Assembly (NCBI RefSeq): GCF_900289045.1
Contig: NZ_LT985188.1
Coordinates: 3,720,001-3,784,000 of the forward strand
DNA: 64,000 nt
Source: Micropruina glycogenica
GTDB taxonomy: Bacteria; Actinomycetota; Actinomycetes; Propionibacteriales; Propionibacteriaceae
Direction: 5' to 3'
In this document: positions 33,510 to 42,156 of the stretch, one piece after another
How positions within the stretch are numbered: position 1 is the first letter of the stretch
Layout: each line of letters begins with the position of its first letter
Made by a program: the position numbers and the translations under genes
Notes under the pieces: model-generated
What the model was told of the DNA's origin: nothing
Databases searched by the model: none
Seen by the model: the letters and a program-made list of their open reading frames with translations, nothing else

Positions 33510-34337
33510 TCAGGAGCAGGCGGCCGGCGTGGGCGGGTTGCCGTCGCCCGGCTTGAACCCTGCCGGGCCGAGGTTGGCGTCCACCGCCTTCTGCCACGAG
33601 CCGTCACTGATCATCGCCTTGATGGCGTCGGTCACCTTGTTGCACAGGTCGGTGTTGCCGAGCTTCAGGCCGATTCCGTAGTTCTCGGTGCTGAACGTCT
33701 TGCCCACTACCTTGAGCTTGCCTGCGTACTCCGCCTGCGAGGCGTACCCGGCGAGAATTGTGTTGTCGGTGGTCAACGCGTCCACACCCTTTGCCACCAA
33801 GGCAGCGACACACTCGGAGTAGGTGCCGAACTCGCGCAACTGAACGTCGGGGTACTGCTTCTTGACGTTCTGGGCCGAGGTTGAACCGGTCACCGAACAC
33901 AGAGTCTTGCCACCCAACGAGTCAGGGCCGGTGATCGAGGTGTCGTCGGCGCGAATCAGCAGGTCTTGGCCGGCGATGAAGTACGGCCCGGCGAAGCTGA
34001 CCTTCTTCTTGCGCTCGTCGGTGATCGAGTACGTGGCGACCACCAGGTCGACCTGGCCGGTCTCGATCAGAGTTTCACGCTGCGCCGAAGGCGCCTGCAC
34101 CCAAGTGATCTTGTCGGGGGTCGTGCCCAGCTTGCCCGCCACGTAAGTAGCGACGTCGACGTCGAAGCCGGTGTACTTGCCGCCGGAGTTGAGGCCCATG
34201 CCCGGCTGGTCGAACTTGATGCCGATCTTGAGTGCTTGCAGATTGGTCGAGCCACCGGCTCCGCCTCCACAGGCACTCAGCGTCAGGGCGAGCGCTGCTG
34301 AGGCGACTACTGCTCCGATTTTCTTCTTCATTGACAT
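33510..34337 (-). CDS. gluB: Glutamate-type ABC transporter substrate-binding lipoprotein
   Basis: A 275-aa lipoprotein with signal peptide and lipobox LSAC (Cys23). The mature domain belongs to the family 3 amino-acid binding proteins: IGIKFDQPGMGL, TGFDVDVATYVAGKLG, and DLVVATYSITDERKKKVSFAGPYF (the usual substrate-contact motif with T.ER.. and F..PY). It captures glutamate or a related polar amino acid outside the cell. AAGGAG stands ten bases before ATG 34337. It is the second gene of the gluABCD-like operon. Confidence 0.9.
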   Translation of the reverse strand: MSMKKKIGAVVASAALALTLSACGGGAGGSTNLQALKIGIKFDQPGMGLNSGGKYTGFDVDVATYVAGKLGTTPDKITWVQAPSAQRETLIETGQVDLVVATYSITDERKKKVSFAGPYFIAGQDLLIRADDTSITGPDSLGGKTLCSVTGSTSAQNVKKQYPDVQLREFGTYSECVAALVAKGVDALTTDNTILAGYASQAEYAGKLKVVGKTFSTENYGIGLKLGNTDLCNKVTDAIKAMISDGSWQKAVDANLGPAGFKPGDGNPPTPAACS

Positions 34338-34401
34338 GTCGGACGTACTCCTTGCTGGTCGGTTCCGTGCTTTTCGTCGGTCGGTGAGTGGTCGGGTCGA
34401 T

Positions 34402-35142
34402 TCAGTGGGTCAGGATCTTGGACAGGAAGTCCTTGGCTCGGGCCGAGGTCGGGTTCGAGAAGAACTCGTTCGGGGTGTTCGACTCGACGATCTCGCCGTC
34501 GGCCAAGAAGACCACCTTGTCAGCGGCCTTTCTGGCGAACCCCATCTCGTGGGTGACGACGATCATGGTCATGCCCTCTTTGGCCAGTTGAACCATGACG
34601 TCGAGCACCTCGTTGACCATCTCGGGGTCGAGCGCCGAGGTGGGTTCGTCGAACAGCATCACCTTGGGGTTCATCGCCAGCGACCGGGCGATCGCCACCC
34701 TCTGCTGCTGGCCGCCCGACAGTTGGGCCGGGTACTTGTCTTTCTGATGCGCCACGCCGACCCGGTCGAGCAACTCCAGGGCGCGCTTGTCGGCCTCGGC
34801 CTTGGGTGTCTTGCGCACCTTGATCGGGCCGAGCGTGACGTTTTCGAGAATGGTCTTGTGGGCGAACAGGTTGAACGACTGAAACACCATGCCCACGTCG
34901 GCGCGCAAATCGGCCAGTTCCTTGCCCTCATCAGGAAGCGTCTTGCCGTCGATGGTGATCGAGCCGGACTCGAAGGTCTCGAGGCGATTGATGGTGCGAC
35001 ACAAGGTGGACTTGCCCGACCCTGAAGGGCCGATCAAGATGACGACCTCGCCCTTGTCGATCGACAGATCGATGTCTTTGAGAACATGCAAGTCGCCGAA
35101 GTGCTTATTGACTTTGTCGATCACGACGAGGGGCTCAGACAT
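34402..35142 (-). CDS. gluA: Glutamate-type ABC transporter ATP-binding protein
   Basis: A 246-aa ATPase with Walker [11 protein letters not shown]-loop [13 protein letters not shown], signature LSGGQQQR, Walker [14 protein letters not shown] and switch His in THEMGF. It powers uptake through the two permeases. ATG 35142 lies six bases downstream of a good -10 box, so the transcript may be leaderless. It is the first gene of the operon, matching the A-B-C-D order of the corynebacterial glutamate importer. Substrate assignment is by similarity to that order. Confidence 0.9.
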   Translation of the reverse strand: MSEPLVVIDKVNKHFGDLHVLKDIDLSIDKGEVVILIGPSGSGKSTLCRTINRLETFESGSITIDGKTLPDEGKELADLRADVGMVFQSFNLFAHKTILENVTLGPIKVRKTPKAEADKRALELLDRVGVAHQKDKYPAQLSGGQQQRVAIARSLAMNPKVMLFDEPTSALDPEMVNEVLDVMVQLAKEGMTMIVVTHEMGFARKAADKVVFLADGEIVESNTPNEFFSNPTSARAKDFLSKILTH

Positions 35143-35148
35143 GGCGGC

Positions 35149-35177
35149 ACAGTAGCGGCACACCTGGGGCCCGACAA
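35149..35177 (-). promoter_or_regulatory. Probable promoter of gluABCD (leaderless)
   Basis: On the minus strand, TTGTCG (35177-35172), a 17-base spacer and TACTGT (35154-35149), followed six bases later by the gluA ATG. Transcription would begin at or next to the start codon. Confidence 0.6.
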
Positions 35178-35274
35178 GCACTTGAGCCCGCATGTGCGCC
35201 GATCGTCACCGTATCGAAACCGCACCCAGGGGTGAGGCTGCGTCGCTGTGACCTGGCCGCAACGTGTGCTGCGA

Positions 35275-35475
35275 TCAGGTGCGGCGCAGGTGATCCATCA
35301 GGTCCGGCGCGGTCGACGTGAGCCGCTGCATCTCTTGGCCGCCGTCGCAGGTGCAGAGCGCGACGACCACAGGTGGACCCGAGCTCACCACCTCGACCCC
35401 ACCCCCGGACGCCTGCCAGCGCACGACTGTCGCCAGGTCGTCTGACGGGTCTTCGGTGGTCACGCACCTAATCAT
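35275..35475 (-). CDS. Small conserved-looking protein of unknown function
   Basis: A 66-aa frame, MIRCVTTEDPSDDLATVVRWQ.. to LMDHLRRT, with a likely two-strand/two-helix fold and the element VVVALCTCDGGQEMQRLTS. Small actinobacterial proteins with a C.CDGG.E...R.TS pattern exist, which favours a real gene. ATG 35475 is preferred over 35487 because the sequence resembles those proteins from there. It is divergent from the ATP-grasp gene. No function is known. Confidence 0.55.
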   Translation of the reverse strand: MIRCVTTEDPSDDLATVVRWQASGGGVEVVSSGPPVVVALCTCDGGQEMQRLTSTAPDLMDHLRRT

Positions 35476-35525
35476 GCGCCCGATCACAGTTTGGACGGCG
35501 TTCGCGGGTGCAGTTTGATGGGCAC

Positions 35526-36449
35526 ATGTCGTCCGTCGCCCTGATCACCTCGCAGTACGCCCTGACCAGCCCGGTGGACGCCGACCGCGACCTGGCGCCG
35601 ATCGTCGCGGCCCTGCAACGCCGGGGTGTCGATTGCCGAGTGATCGACTGGCTCGACGAGTCGGCGCGCTACGACGATCTCGACCTGGCGGTGATCAAGT
35701 CGCCGTGGGACTACGCCGCGCAGGCTGAGCGGTTTGTGACCTGGCTGGCTGCGCTCGAGCGGGTGGTGCCGGTGGCGAATCATCCCGAGTTGATTCGCTG
35801 GAACCTCGACAAGGCTTATCTGGGCGAACTGACCGAGCGGGGCGTCCGGGCTTGTCCGACCGTTTACTGCCGTACCGCTGATGAGGTACGGGCGGCGTTG
35901 ACCGCTTCGCGCGGACGCGTCGTGATCAAACCCAGCGTGTCCGCCGCCTCGGCCGACACCGGCCTGTTCGAGCCGGACGACCCCGCCGCGACCGCTCTGG
36001 CCGCGCACATTCTGGGCGTCGGCAAGGTGGTGATGATTCAGCCGGCGATCGCGTCGGTCGCGCGGGTGGGGGAGCGCGCGTTGATCCACTTCGCCGGGGA
36101 ATTCGTGCACGCCATTCGCAAGGGCCCGCTGTTGGCGCTGGGCGGCGGGTTGCTGGGCGGCGACGTGTACGAAGAAACCATCACGGTCGACGAGGCGCCG
36201 GCCGACGAGCGCGAGTTGGCGCAGGCGGCGCTCGCGGCGGTGGCGACACTATTCGACGAGCGGGGGCTGGGCGAGTCCTGCCCGCCGCTGTATGCGCGGG
36301 TCGACATCGCCCGCGACGCCGACGATCGTGCGGTGCTGCTCGAAATGGAGTTGTTCGAGCCCAGCTACTTTCTCGATCTGGTGCCCGGCGCGGAGGAGCT
36401 GTTCGTCGACGGTGTGATGGCACGCTTGACGAATGAGTGCGCAACGTGA
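35526..36449 (+). CDS. ATP-grasp domain protein
   Basis: A 307-aa cytosolic protein of the ATP-grasp superfamily. The N-terminal Rossmann-like part has DLAVIKSPWDYA near 61-72. The central ATP-grasp lid has RVVIKPSVSAASADTGLF, and the C-terminal part has GEFVHAIRKGP and the metal-binding DRAVLLEMELFEPSYF. Relatives resemble glutathione synthetase and RimK, which ligate an amine to a carboxyl group. The product here is not predictable. The 3' end overlaps the next gene by 17 bases, suggesting coupling to that membrane protein. Confidence 0.82.
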   Translation: MSSVALITSQYALTSPVDADRDLAPIVAALQRRGVDCRVIDWLDESARYDDLDLAVIKSPWDYAAQAERFVTWLAALERVVPVANHPELIRWNLDKAYLGELTERGVRACPTVYCRTADEVRAALTASRGRVVIKPSVSAASADTGLFEPDDPAATALAAHILGVGKVVMIQPAIASVARVGERALIHFAGEFVHAIRKGPLLALGGGLLGGDVYEETITVDEAPADERELAQAALAAVATLFDERGLGESCPPLYARVDIARDADDRAVLLEMELFEPSYFLDLVPGAEELFVDGVMARLTNECAT

Positions 36450-36945
36450 TTTGGGCCAGTCGATGCTGCAGGTCATCTTCAGCTTCTTTCTGGGCCTGGT
36501 GGTAACGGCTTTCGTGGGCATAGGCGTCAACACGTTCTACCCCGAGCCCCAATTTTCGATGGGCGGCGAGTCGAGCTGGTCGCAATGGCGGCTGACCACG
36601 TCGATCATTCTGCTGATCTGCGCCACGGCGGTGATGCTGCTGTCGCTGGCGATCGCCGACGCCGGGCCGGTGTTGGCCAACGGTGCGCTGCTCGGCGGGC
36701 TGTTCACCATGATCTACGCGGTGGGTATGGGGGTGTCTGCCGGCGCCCAGTGGTCGCGGTTCGCGGTGATGACGGCGGCGCTGGCGGTGACGGTCGGCGT
36801 CGGTTGGTGGAAGTTCACCCGAGGACGCAGGCCGTCGGTCGAGGTGGCCGGCACCACTGCGGGTGCGCTGCCGGGCGAGGCAGAGGTGCGGTTGAGCGCC
36901 GTCGAGGCCAAGCTGGACGCCCTGGGGCGGGCGCTGCGCGACTGA
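36433..36945 (+). CDS. Four-helix membrane protein of unknown function
   Basis: A 170-aa protein with helices at about residues 9-30, 52-74, 80-104 and 108-128, then a cytoplasmic tail ending in a coiled-coil-like EVRLSAVEAKLDALGRALRD. An extracytoplasmic loop NTFYPEPQFSMGG follows the first helix. The start lies inside the end of the ATP-grasp gene. I do not recognise a characterised family. Confidence 0.72.
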   Translation: MSAQRDLGQSMLQVIFSFFLGLVVTAFVGIGVNTFYPEPQFSMGGESSWSQWRLTTSIILLICATAVMLLSLAIADAGPVLANGALLGGLFTMIYAVGMGVSAGAQWSRFAVMTAALAVTVGVGWWKFTRGRRPSVEVAGTTAGALPGEAEVRLSAVEAKLDALGRALRD

Positions 36946-36947
36946 CT

Positions 36948-37105
36948 CGTCGCTGGTCGAGCTCGTCGCTGGTCGAGCTTGTCGAGACCCGTCCGCCGCC
37001 GCACAGTGGGGTGCACCCCACTCCGCTGTGACCGTGTCTCTGCACACCTGGTCATCCCGGCGAAACACCTCGTCATCCCGGCGAGCGCCGGGATCTCTCG
37101 ACGGC
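36948..37105. repeat. Cluster of two dispersed repeat families
   Basis: 36948-36990 holds one and a half copies of the CTGGTCGAGCTTGTCGAGACC repeat. 37049-37105 holds GTCATCCCGGCG twice and one CGCCGGGATCTC arm, the second family. Between them is GTGGGGTGCACCCCAC, a perfect palindrome. Confidence 0.7.
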
Positions 37106-37135
37106 GCGTCGCAACGGGTCTGGCAAGCTGACCAC

Positions 37136-38338
37136 ATGACGTCCACCACCGACATCGCCGCGCGACTGCACCCCGAACTTCAGGCGCTGCGCCGTGAACT
37201 GCACGCCGACCCCGAACTCGGCAACGACAACCCCCGTACTCAGGCCCGCATTCTGGCCGCGCTGGACGGGTTGGATCTCGAGATCACCACCGGCGAGTCG
37301 GTGACCAGCGTGGTGGCGGTGCTGCGCGGGCGGGCCGAGACGGCGGGGGAGCGTCCGATCGTGCTGCTGCGGGGCGACATGGACGGGCTGCCGGTGACCG
37401 AGGCCACCGGGCAGCCGTTCGCCTCGACCACCGGCACCATGCACGCCTGCGGGCACGACCTGCACGTGGCGGGCCTGGTGGGTGCGGTGAGGATTCTGCA
37501 CGAACTGCGCGACGAGTTGCCCGGCGACGTGGTGTTCATGTTCCAGCCGGGCGAGGAGGGCCCGGGTGGGGCGGCCCCGATGATCGCCGAGGGTGTGCTG
37601 GATGCCGCCGGGCGCCGCGCCGACGCCGCGTTCGGCCTGCACGTGATCTCGGCGCAGGCTCCGCTGGGGGTGTGGACGGGGCGAGCAGGGGTGCTGATGG
37701 CGGCCGCCGATCAGTGCTACATCGCCGTGCGGGGTGTCGGCGGGCACGGGTCGCAGCCGCACCGGTCGAAGGATCCGGTACCGGTGGCGTGCGAGATCGT
37801 CCTGGCCCTGCAGGCCATGGTGACCAGGCAGTTCGACGCCTTCGACCCCGTGGTGGTCACCGCGGGACGCATCGTGGGCGGCACCAAAGAGAACATCATT
37901 CCCGACGACGCGCACATCGACCTGACCGTGCGCACCTTCTCGAAGACCAACCACGACCAGGTGCCCGAACGCATCGAACGGCTGGCCCGCGGCATCGCCG
38001 AGGCGCACGGACTGAGCGCCGAGGTGAACTATGTGCCGGGCTACCCGGTGACCGTGAACGACGACGCCGCCTACGCCCTGATGACCGACACCGTTACCGA
38101 CCTGTTCGGGGCCGAGCGGTACGTCGAGATGCCGTTTCCCGAAGCCGGCGCCGAAGACTTCAGCTACGTGCTCGAGCAGGTGCCGGGGGCCTACATCTTC
38201 GTGTCGGCCTACCCAGGTGATGACTGGAACACCACCGCCACCAACCACTCGCCGCGGGCCCTGTTCGACGACGTGGTGCTGGCCGACTGCTCGGCGCTGC
38301 TCGCCGAAGTGACCCTCCGGCGCCTGCGTCAAGGCTGA
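37136..38338 (+). CDS. M20-family amidohydrolase (IAA-amino-acid hydrolase/hippuricase type)
   Basis: A 400-aa dinuclear metal hydrolase. It has LRRELHADPEL at the start, LRGDMDGLPV, the metal-binding HACGHDLHVA, VFMFQPGEEGPGGA (catalytic Glu), and a late PEAGAEDFSYVLEQVPGAYIF (metal-binding region). A dimerisation lid with GVGGHGSQPH lies in the middle. Such enzymes remove acyl groups from N-acyl amino acids. The start ATG 37136 gives the conserved N-terminus; the open upstream frame is repeat sequence. The stop is directly followed by a tandem repeat array. Confidence 0.9.
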   Translation: MTSTTDIAARLHPELQALRRELHADPELGNDNPRTQARILAALDGLDLEITTGESVTSVVAVLRGRAETAGERPIVLLRGDMDGLPVTEATGQPFASTTGTMHACGHDLHVAGLVGAVRILHELRDELPGDVVFMFQPGEEGPGGAAPMIAEGVLDAAGRRADAAFGLHVISAQAPLGVWTGRAGVLMAAADQCYIAVRGVGGHGSQPHRSKDPVPVACEIVLALQAMVTRQFDAFDPVVVTAGRIVGGTKENIIPDDAHIDLTVRTFSKTNHDQVPERIERLARGIAEAHGLSAEVNYVPGYPVTVNDDAAYALMTDTVTDLFGAERYVEMPFPEAGAEDFSYVLEQVPGAYIFVSAYPGDDWNTTATNHSPRALFDDVVLADCSALLAEVTLRRLRQG

Positions 38339-38340
38339 TG

Positions 38341-38534
38341 GGGGACGGTTCTCCAACCGGTGAGGGGACGGTTCTCCAACCGTCGGAGAACCGTCCCCTC
38401 ACCGTTCGGAGAACCGTCCCTTTACCGCTGGAGAACCGTCCCTTTACCGCTGGAGAACCGTCCCTTTACCGCTGGAGAACCGTCCCTTTACCGCTGGAGA
38501 ACCGTCCCCTTACCGCTGGAGAACCGTCCCCTGC
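38341..38534. repeat. Tandem array of the GGGGACGGTTCT repeat
   Basis: Two forward units (38341, 38364: GGGGACGGTTCTCCAACCG) are followed by seven inverted units starting at 38385, 38408, 38430, 38452, 38474, 38496 and 38518 (GGAGAACCGTCCC plus TTTACCGCT), with a period of 22-23 bases. The array fills the whole gap between two convergent genes. The forward and inverted units can pair into a large hairpin. Single copies lie at 46636 and 51117. Confidence 0.9.
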
Positions 38535-39425
38535 TCAGGTGGTGAGGGTCAGCGTGGCGTGGGTCTTGTCGCCGGCGCGGTTGGCGAGGGACGCCTCGAA
38601 GCCGTCTGGTTGCTCGGCCACCGAGAACGAAACGGTGGACGGCAGCAGCACCGGTTTGGCGAACTCGACCGACACCGCGTACGAGTCGGGTAGCCGTGCC
38701 TGCAGCGCTGCCAACATGCGGGCGTGCGTCCACATGCCGTGGGCGATGGCGCGCGGAAAACCGAATGCCTTGGCCGCCAACGGGTTGAGGTGAATCGGGT
38801 TCACGTCGCCCGAGACCGCCGCGTACCGCCGCCCCAGATCCGCCGGCAGCCGCCACAGCCCGGCCGTCGCCAGGTGTACGTCGGATGCCCCGACATCGGT
38901 ACCCGATCCGTCGCCCTGAGCCTTGGGCGCCGGCCCGGGCTCGGGATTCGGCGCCAGTTTCGCCTGCCGATTGAGGTAGACCGAGCGACCCTGCCAGACC
39001 AGTTCGTCACGCACGCGCACCTCGCCGACCAGGTCGACCAGCACCCCACGGCGGTGCGGGCGCAGGTTCTCGGCACGCACCACCAGGTCGAAGGCCTCGG
39101 TGATCAACGCCGGACGATGCTGCGTCATCACGTTGCTCACGTGCACCATGCCGGCCGGTGCCAGCGGAAAGTCGGACGCCGTCATCAGCGTCAACTGCAG
39201 CGGAAACGTCAGCACGTGCAACCAGGTCGCCGGCAACTCGTCAGCCAGCACGAACCCGCACACACTGTTGTACGCCGCCACCTCGGCCACCGTGCACCGA
39301 TGCCCGGCCAGCCGCACGGTGGTGTCGGCCAGGCCCGCAGCAACGTCCGGACGGCGCGCCGGCGCCAACGCCTTCGCGTACAGCCCGGCCGCACCCGGCA
39401 TGGCGTCCAATACGACGTGGGCCAT
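38535..39425 (-). CDS. MaoC-family 3-hydroxyacyl dehydratase (HtdX-like)
   Basis: A 296-aa hot-dog-fold hydratase/dehydratase acting on 3-hydroxyacyl thioesters. The C-terminal MaoC domain has YAAVSGDVNPIHLNPLAAKAFGFPRAIAHGMWT, with the catalytic Asp and His in D-x5-H. The N-terminal half is a second, degenerate hot-dog domain. The length and the neighbours fabG4 and a thiolase match the mycobacterial htdX-fabG4-fadA2 cluster. ATG 39425 overlaps the fabG4 stop by one base. It is the last gene of the minus-strand operon, running into the tandem repeat. Confidence 0.88.
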   Translation of the reverse strand: MAHVVLDAMPGAAGLYAKALAPARRPDVAAGLADTTVRLAGHRCTVAEVAAYNSVCGFVLADELPATWLHVLTFPLQLTLMTASDFPLAPAGMVHVSNVMTQHRPALITEAFDLVVRAENLRPHRRGVLVDLVGEVRVRDELVWQGRSVYLNRQAKLAPNPEPGPAPKAQGDGSGTDVGASDVHLATAGLWRLPADLGRRYAAVSGDVNPIHLNPLAAKAFGFPRAIAHGMWTHARMLAALQARLPDSYAVSVEFAKPVLLPSTVSFSVAEQPDGFEASLANRAGDKTHATLTLTT

Positions 39426-40804
39426 CAGCGGCCCACGATCAACTGACCGCACACCCGCACAACCTGGCCGTTCATCGGCGTCTCGGGATCGGCGAGAAAC
39501 ACGATCGCCTCGGCCACGTCGGCCGGCTTACCACCCTGCAGCAGGCTCGAACTGCGGCGAAAGATCTCGCGGTCGATCACCGGAATGGACGCCGTCATGT
39601 CGGTTTCGATGAACCCGGGAGCCACGCCGTTCACCACGATGCCGCGCTCGGCCACGCTCGGCGCCAGCGCTCGCACCATGCCCATCACGCCCGCCTTGGA
39701 CGCCGCGTAGTTTGTCTGCCCCTTGTTGCCGGCCCAGCCACTGGTGGACGCCACCGCGACGATGCGCGCCCCGTCGGCGAGACCGCCGGCCACCGACGGG
39801 TCGAGCAGCACCTCGTTCATGCGCAGCTGCGCGGCCAGGTTGACCTGCAGCACCGACGCCCAGCGGACCTCATCGAGGTTGGCCAGCATGCGGTCGCGCA
39901 GAATGCCCGCGCAGTGCACCAGGGCACCGATGCGTGCGCCCTCGCCGTAGCGCTGGGCGACGTGTTCGGCGATGCGCGCACCCCCGTCGGGCACGGTGAT
40001 GTCGAGTTGCAGCGCGGTGCCGTGCAGTTCGTTGGCCACCCCGGCCATCGCCTCGCCGGCCATCGGCACGTCGACCACCACGACCCGCGCACCGTCGGCG
40101 GCGAAGCGCCGTGCGATCGCCGCACCGATGCCGCGGGCAGCGCCGGTGACCACCACGATGCGTCCCTCGGGTGCGGGGGTCGTGGCCACGTCGGCGAGCA
40201 CCAGGGGCTGCCCGTCGACGTAGGCCGAGCGGCCCGACAGCAGAAACTGCAGCACCACGCCCAGCTGGGCCGGGGTGGTCGAGTCGGCCACCTGCACCAG
40301 GTTGGCCGTTGCCCCGGCCCGCAGTTCTTTGCCGACGCTGCGCATGATGCCGTCGAGCGCCTGCCGCACTGCCGCCTGCTCGACCGACGATGCGGTGGCC
40401 GGGTCCGCGGCCACGATGATCACCCGTCCGGACGGCTCCAGCCCGCGCATCGCCGGCCTGAGCACCGCTCGCACCTGCTCCAGTTGATCCACCGTCGCGA
40501 CCTGCGAGGCGTCCACCAGAACCGCGCCGATCTTCGCGGGGTAGGCGGGGGCCTGATCGCGTCCCTTGTCGTCTTTGGTGCGCGTTTCTGGCGAGTCGAT
40601 CAGCGCCGGCTCTGCGCTCAGCCCCACGGCTGCCAACGCGTCGGCCACGGCGGACGACTCGCCCACCACGCCGAGCGCCAGCGGCCCCGACGGCAGCGCC
40701 TCGCCCCGCCGCAGTTTGGTGGCCTCGGCGAACCCGGCGGCCGCCATGGCCTTCTTGCCCAAGGGGGAGTTGAGTGCCCCCGCGATCAGCGAGTCGAGGT
40801 TCAT
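39425..40804 (-). CDS. fabG4: High-molecular-weight 3-oxoacyl-ACP/CoA reductase (FabG4-like)
   Basis: A 459-aa reductase. Residues 1-210 form an extra N-terminal flavodoxin-like domain. The C-terminal short-chain dehydrogenase domain has the cofactor loop VVTGAARGIGAAIA, an Asp in VVVVDV, the NAG-like HCAGI, and the catalytic Ser (VASTSG) with YAASK (Tyr, Lys). The two-domain layout is that of mycobacterial FabG4, which reduces long 3-oxoacyl substrates with NADH. It lies between the thiolase and dehydratase genes with one-base overlaps on both sides, so the three act in one operon. Confidence 0.92.
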   Translation of the reverse strand: MNLDSLIAGALNSPLGKKAMAAAGFAEATKLRRGEALPSGPLALGVVGESSAVADALAAVGLSAEPALIDSPETRTKDDKGRDQAPAYPAKIGAVLVDASQVATVDQLEQVRAVLRPAMRGLEPSGRVIIVAADPATASSVEQAAVRQALDGIMRSVGKELRAGATANLVQVADSTTPAQLGVVLQFLLSGRSAYVDGQPLVLADVATTPAPEGRIVVVTGAARGIGAAIARRFAADGARVVVVDVPMAGEAMAGVANELHGTALQLDITVPDGGARIAEHVAQRYGEGARIGALVHCAGILRDRMLANLDEVRWASVLQVNLAAQLRMNEVLLDPSVAGGLADGARIVAVASTSGWAGNKGQTNYAASKAGVMGMVRALAPSVAERGIVVNGVAPGFIETDMTASIPVIDREIFRRSSSLLQGGKPADVAEAIVFLADPETPMNGQVVRVCGQLIVGR

Positions 40805-42087
40805 CAGATCGCCTCCACGATCGCCACCACGCCCTGGCCGCCCGCGGCGCACACCGAAATCAGCCCGCGCGCACCCGAGCCCTTCGCGGCCAGCATCTTG
40901 GCCAGCGACGCCAGAATGCGCGCACCGGTGGCGGCGAACGGGTGACCGGCCGCCAGCGACGAGCCGTGCACGTTGAGTTTCGAGCGGTCGATCGACCCCA
41001 GCGCCCCGGGCAGGCCCAGGGTGTCGCGGCAGTAGTCGTCCGACTCCCAGGCGGCGAGGGTGCACAGCACCGTCGAAGCGAACGCCTCGTGAATCTCGTA
41101 CAGGGCGAAGTCTTGCAGCGCCATGCCGTTGCGCGTGAGCAGCCGGGCGGCCGCGTGTGCCGGCGCCATCAGCAGCCCCTCTTGGCCGAGCAGGTAGTCG
41201 ACGGCGGCGGTCTCGGCGTCAACGATGCGGGCCAGCGCGGGCAGGTTGCGCTCGCGCGCCCAGTTCTCGTCGGCGAGCAGCACCACCGCGGCGCCGTCCG
41301 ACAGGGGGGTGGAGTTGCCGGCGGTCATGCTCGCGCCGGGCTCGTCGCCGAACACCGGCCGCAGCTTGGCCAACTTCTCCACCGAGGTGTCGGCCCGCAG
41401 CGTCTGGTCGATGGTCTGCCCCAGGTAGGGGGTCACCAGGTCGTCGAAAAAGCCGTCCTTCCAGGCGCGGGCCAGGTTGTGGTGGCTGGCGGCGGCGAGT
41501 TCGTCCTGAGCCTCACGGGTGATGCCCCACTGCTTGGTGGTGATGGCCTGGTGCTGGCCCATGTTCAGCCCGGTGCGACGCTCGGCTGCCGCCGGTACCT
41601 CGGGCGCCAGGTCACCCGGACGCACCGTGGCCAGGGTCTTCAGCTTGTTCATCGGAGTCTTGGCAGCGTTGAGCTTGATCAGCGTCTTGCGCAGCCGGTC
41701 GTTCACCGCGATCGGCGAATCCGACGCCGAGTCGACCCCGCCGGCGATGGCCACGTCGAGCTGGCCGACCCTGATGCGGTTGCTGAGTTGAACCGCGGCG
41801 GTGAGGCTGGTGGCGCACGCCTGCTGGATGTCGTAGGCGGGCGTGTGATTGTTCAGGGCCGACGACAGCACTGCCTCGCGGGTGAGGTTGAAGTCGCGGC
41901 TGTGTTTGAGCACCGCGCCGGCGGCCACTTCGCCCAGCCGCTCGCCGGCCAGGCCGTAGCGGGCGACCAGGCCGTCGAGGGCGGCGGTCAGCATGTCGAT
42001 GTTGGTGGCGGACGCGTACGCCCCGCCGATTCTGCCGAACGGAATGCGGTTGCCGCCCACCAGCACGGCGTTGCGCAGATCAGCCAT
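40804..42087 (-). CDS. Acetyl-CoA C-acyltransferase (FadA2/FadI-like thiolase)
   Basis: A 427-aa thiolase. It has the nucleophile Cys91 in QQACATS, the catalytic HEAFA in the Nx(C/H)EAFA position, LNVHGSSLAAGHPFAATGAR, and the second Cys in SVCAAGGQG. It condenses or cleaves acyl-CoA chains. With the reductase and dehydratase it makes a nearly complete beta-oxidation or elongation set. ATG 42087 is the operon's first start, and the TetR operator lies just upstream. Named after the FadA2 order in mycobacteria; it may equally be called FadI. Confidence 0.92.
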   Translation of the reverse strand: MADLRNAVLVGGNRIPFGRIGGAYASATNIDMLTAALDGLVARYGLAGERLGEVAAGAVLKHSRDFNLTREAVLSSALNNHTPAYDIQQACATSLTAAVQLSNRIRVGQLDVAIAGGVDSASDSPIAVNDRLRKTLIKLNAAKTPMNKLKTLATVRPGDLAPEVPAAAERRTGLNMGQHQAITTKQWGITREAQDELAAASHHNLARAWKDGFFDDLVTPYLGQTIDQTLRADTSVEKLAKLRPVFGDEPGASMTAGNSTPLSDGAAVVLLADENWARERNLPALARIVDAETAAVDYLLGQEGLLMAPAHAAARLLTRNGMALQDFALYEIHEAFASTVLCTLAAWESDDYCRDTLGLPGALGSIDRSKLNVHGSSLAAGHPFAATGARILASLAKMLAAKGSGARGLISVCAAGGQGVVAIVEAI

Positions 42088-42109
42088 CGGAGCTCCTTCG
42101 CAGATAGGT

Positions 42110-42140
42110 GGTACTTACGGTAGCAGGTACGGAAAGTACC
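42110..42140. promoter_or_regulatory. Candidate TetR operator between divergent fatty-acid units
   Basis: GGTACTT (42110-42116) and AAGTACC (42134-42140) are a perfect 7-bp inverted repeat, with further GTAC steps inside and after it. It sits 16 bases before the TetR start and 22 bases from the thiolase start, where one repressor could control both directions. Confidence 0.6.
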
Positions 42141-42156
42141 GGGTACTCTGAGTTTC

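Noticed and set aside
38341-38534. CRISPR array
   Set aside because: Units are directly adjacent with no unique spacers, some are inverted, and no cas genes are present.
38093-38793. Coding potential of the repeat array (RTVPLPLENRP-type repeats)
   Set aside because: The peptide repeat is a by-product of the 22-bp DNA unit; it has no start signal and runs antisense into the MaoC gene.
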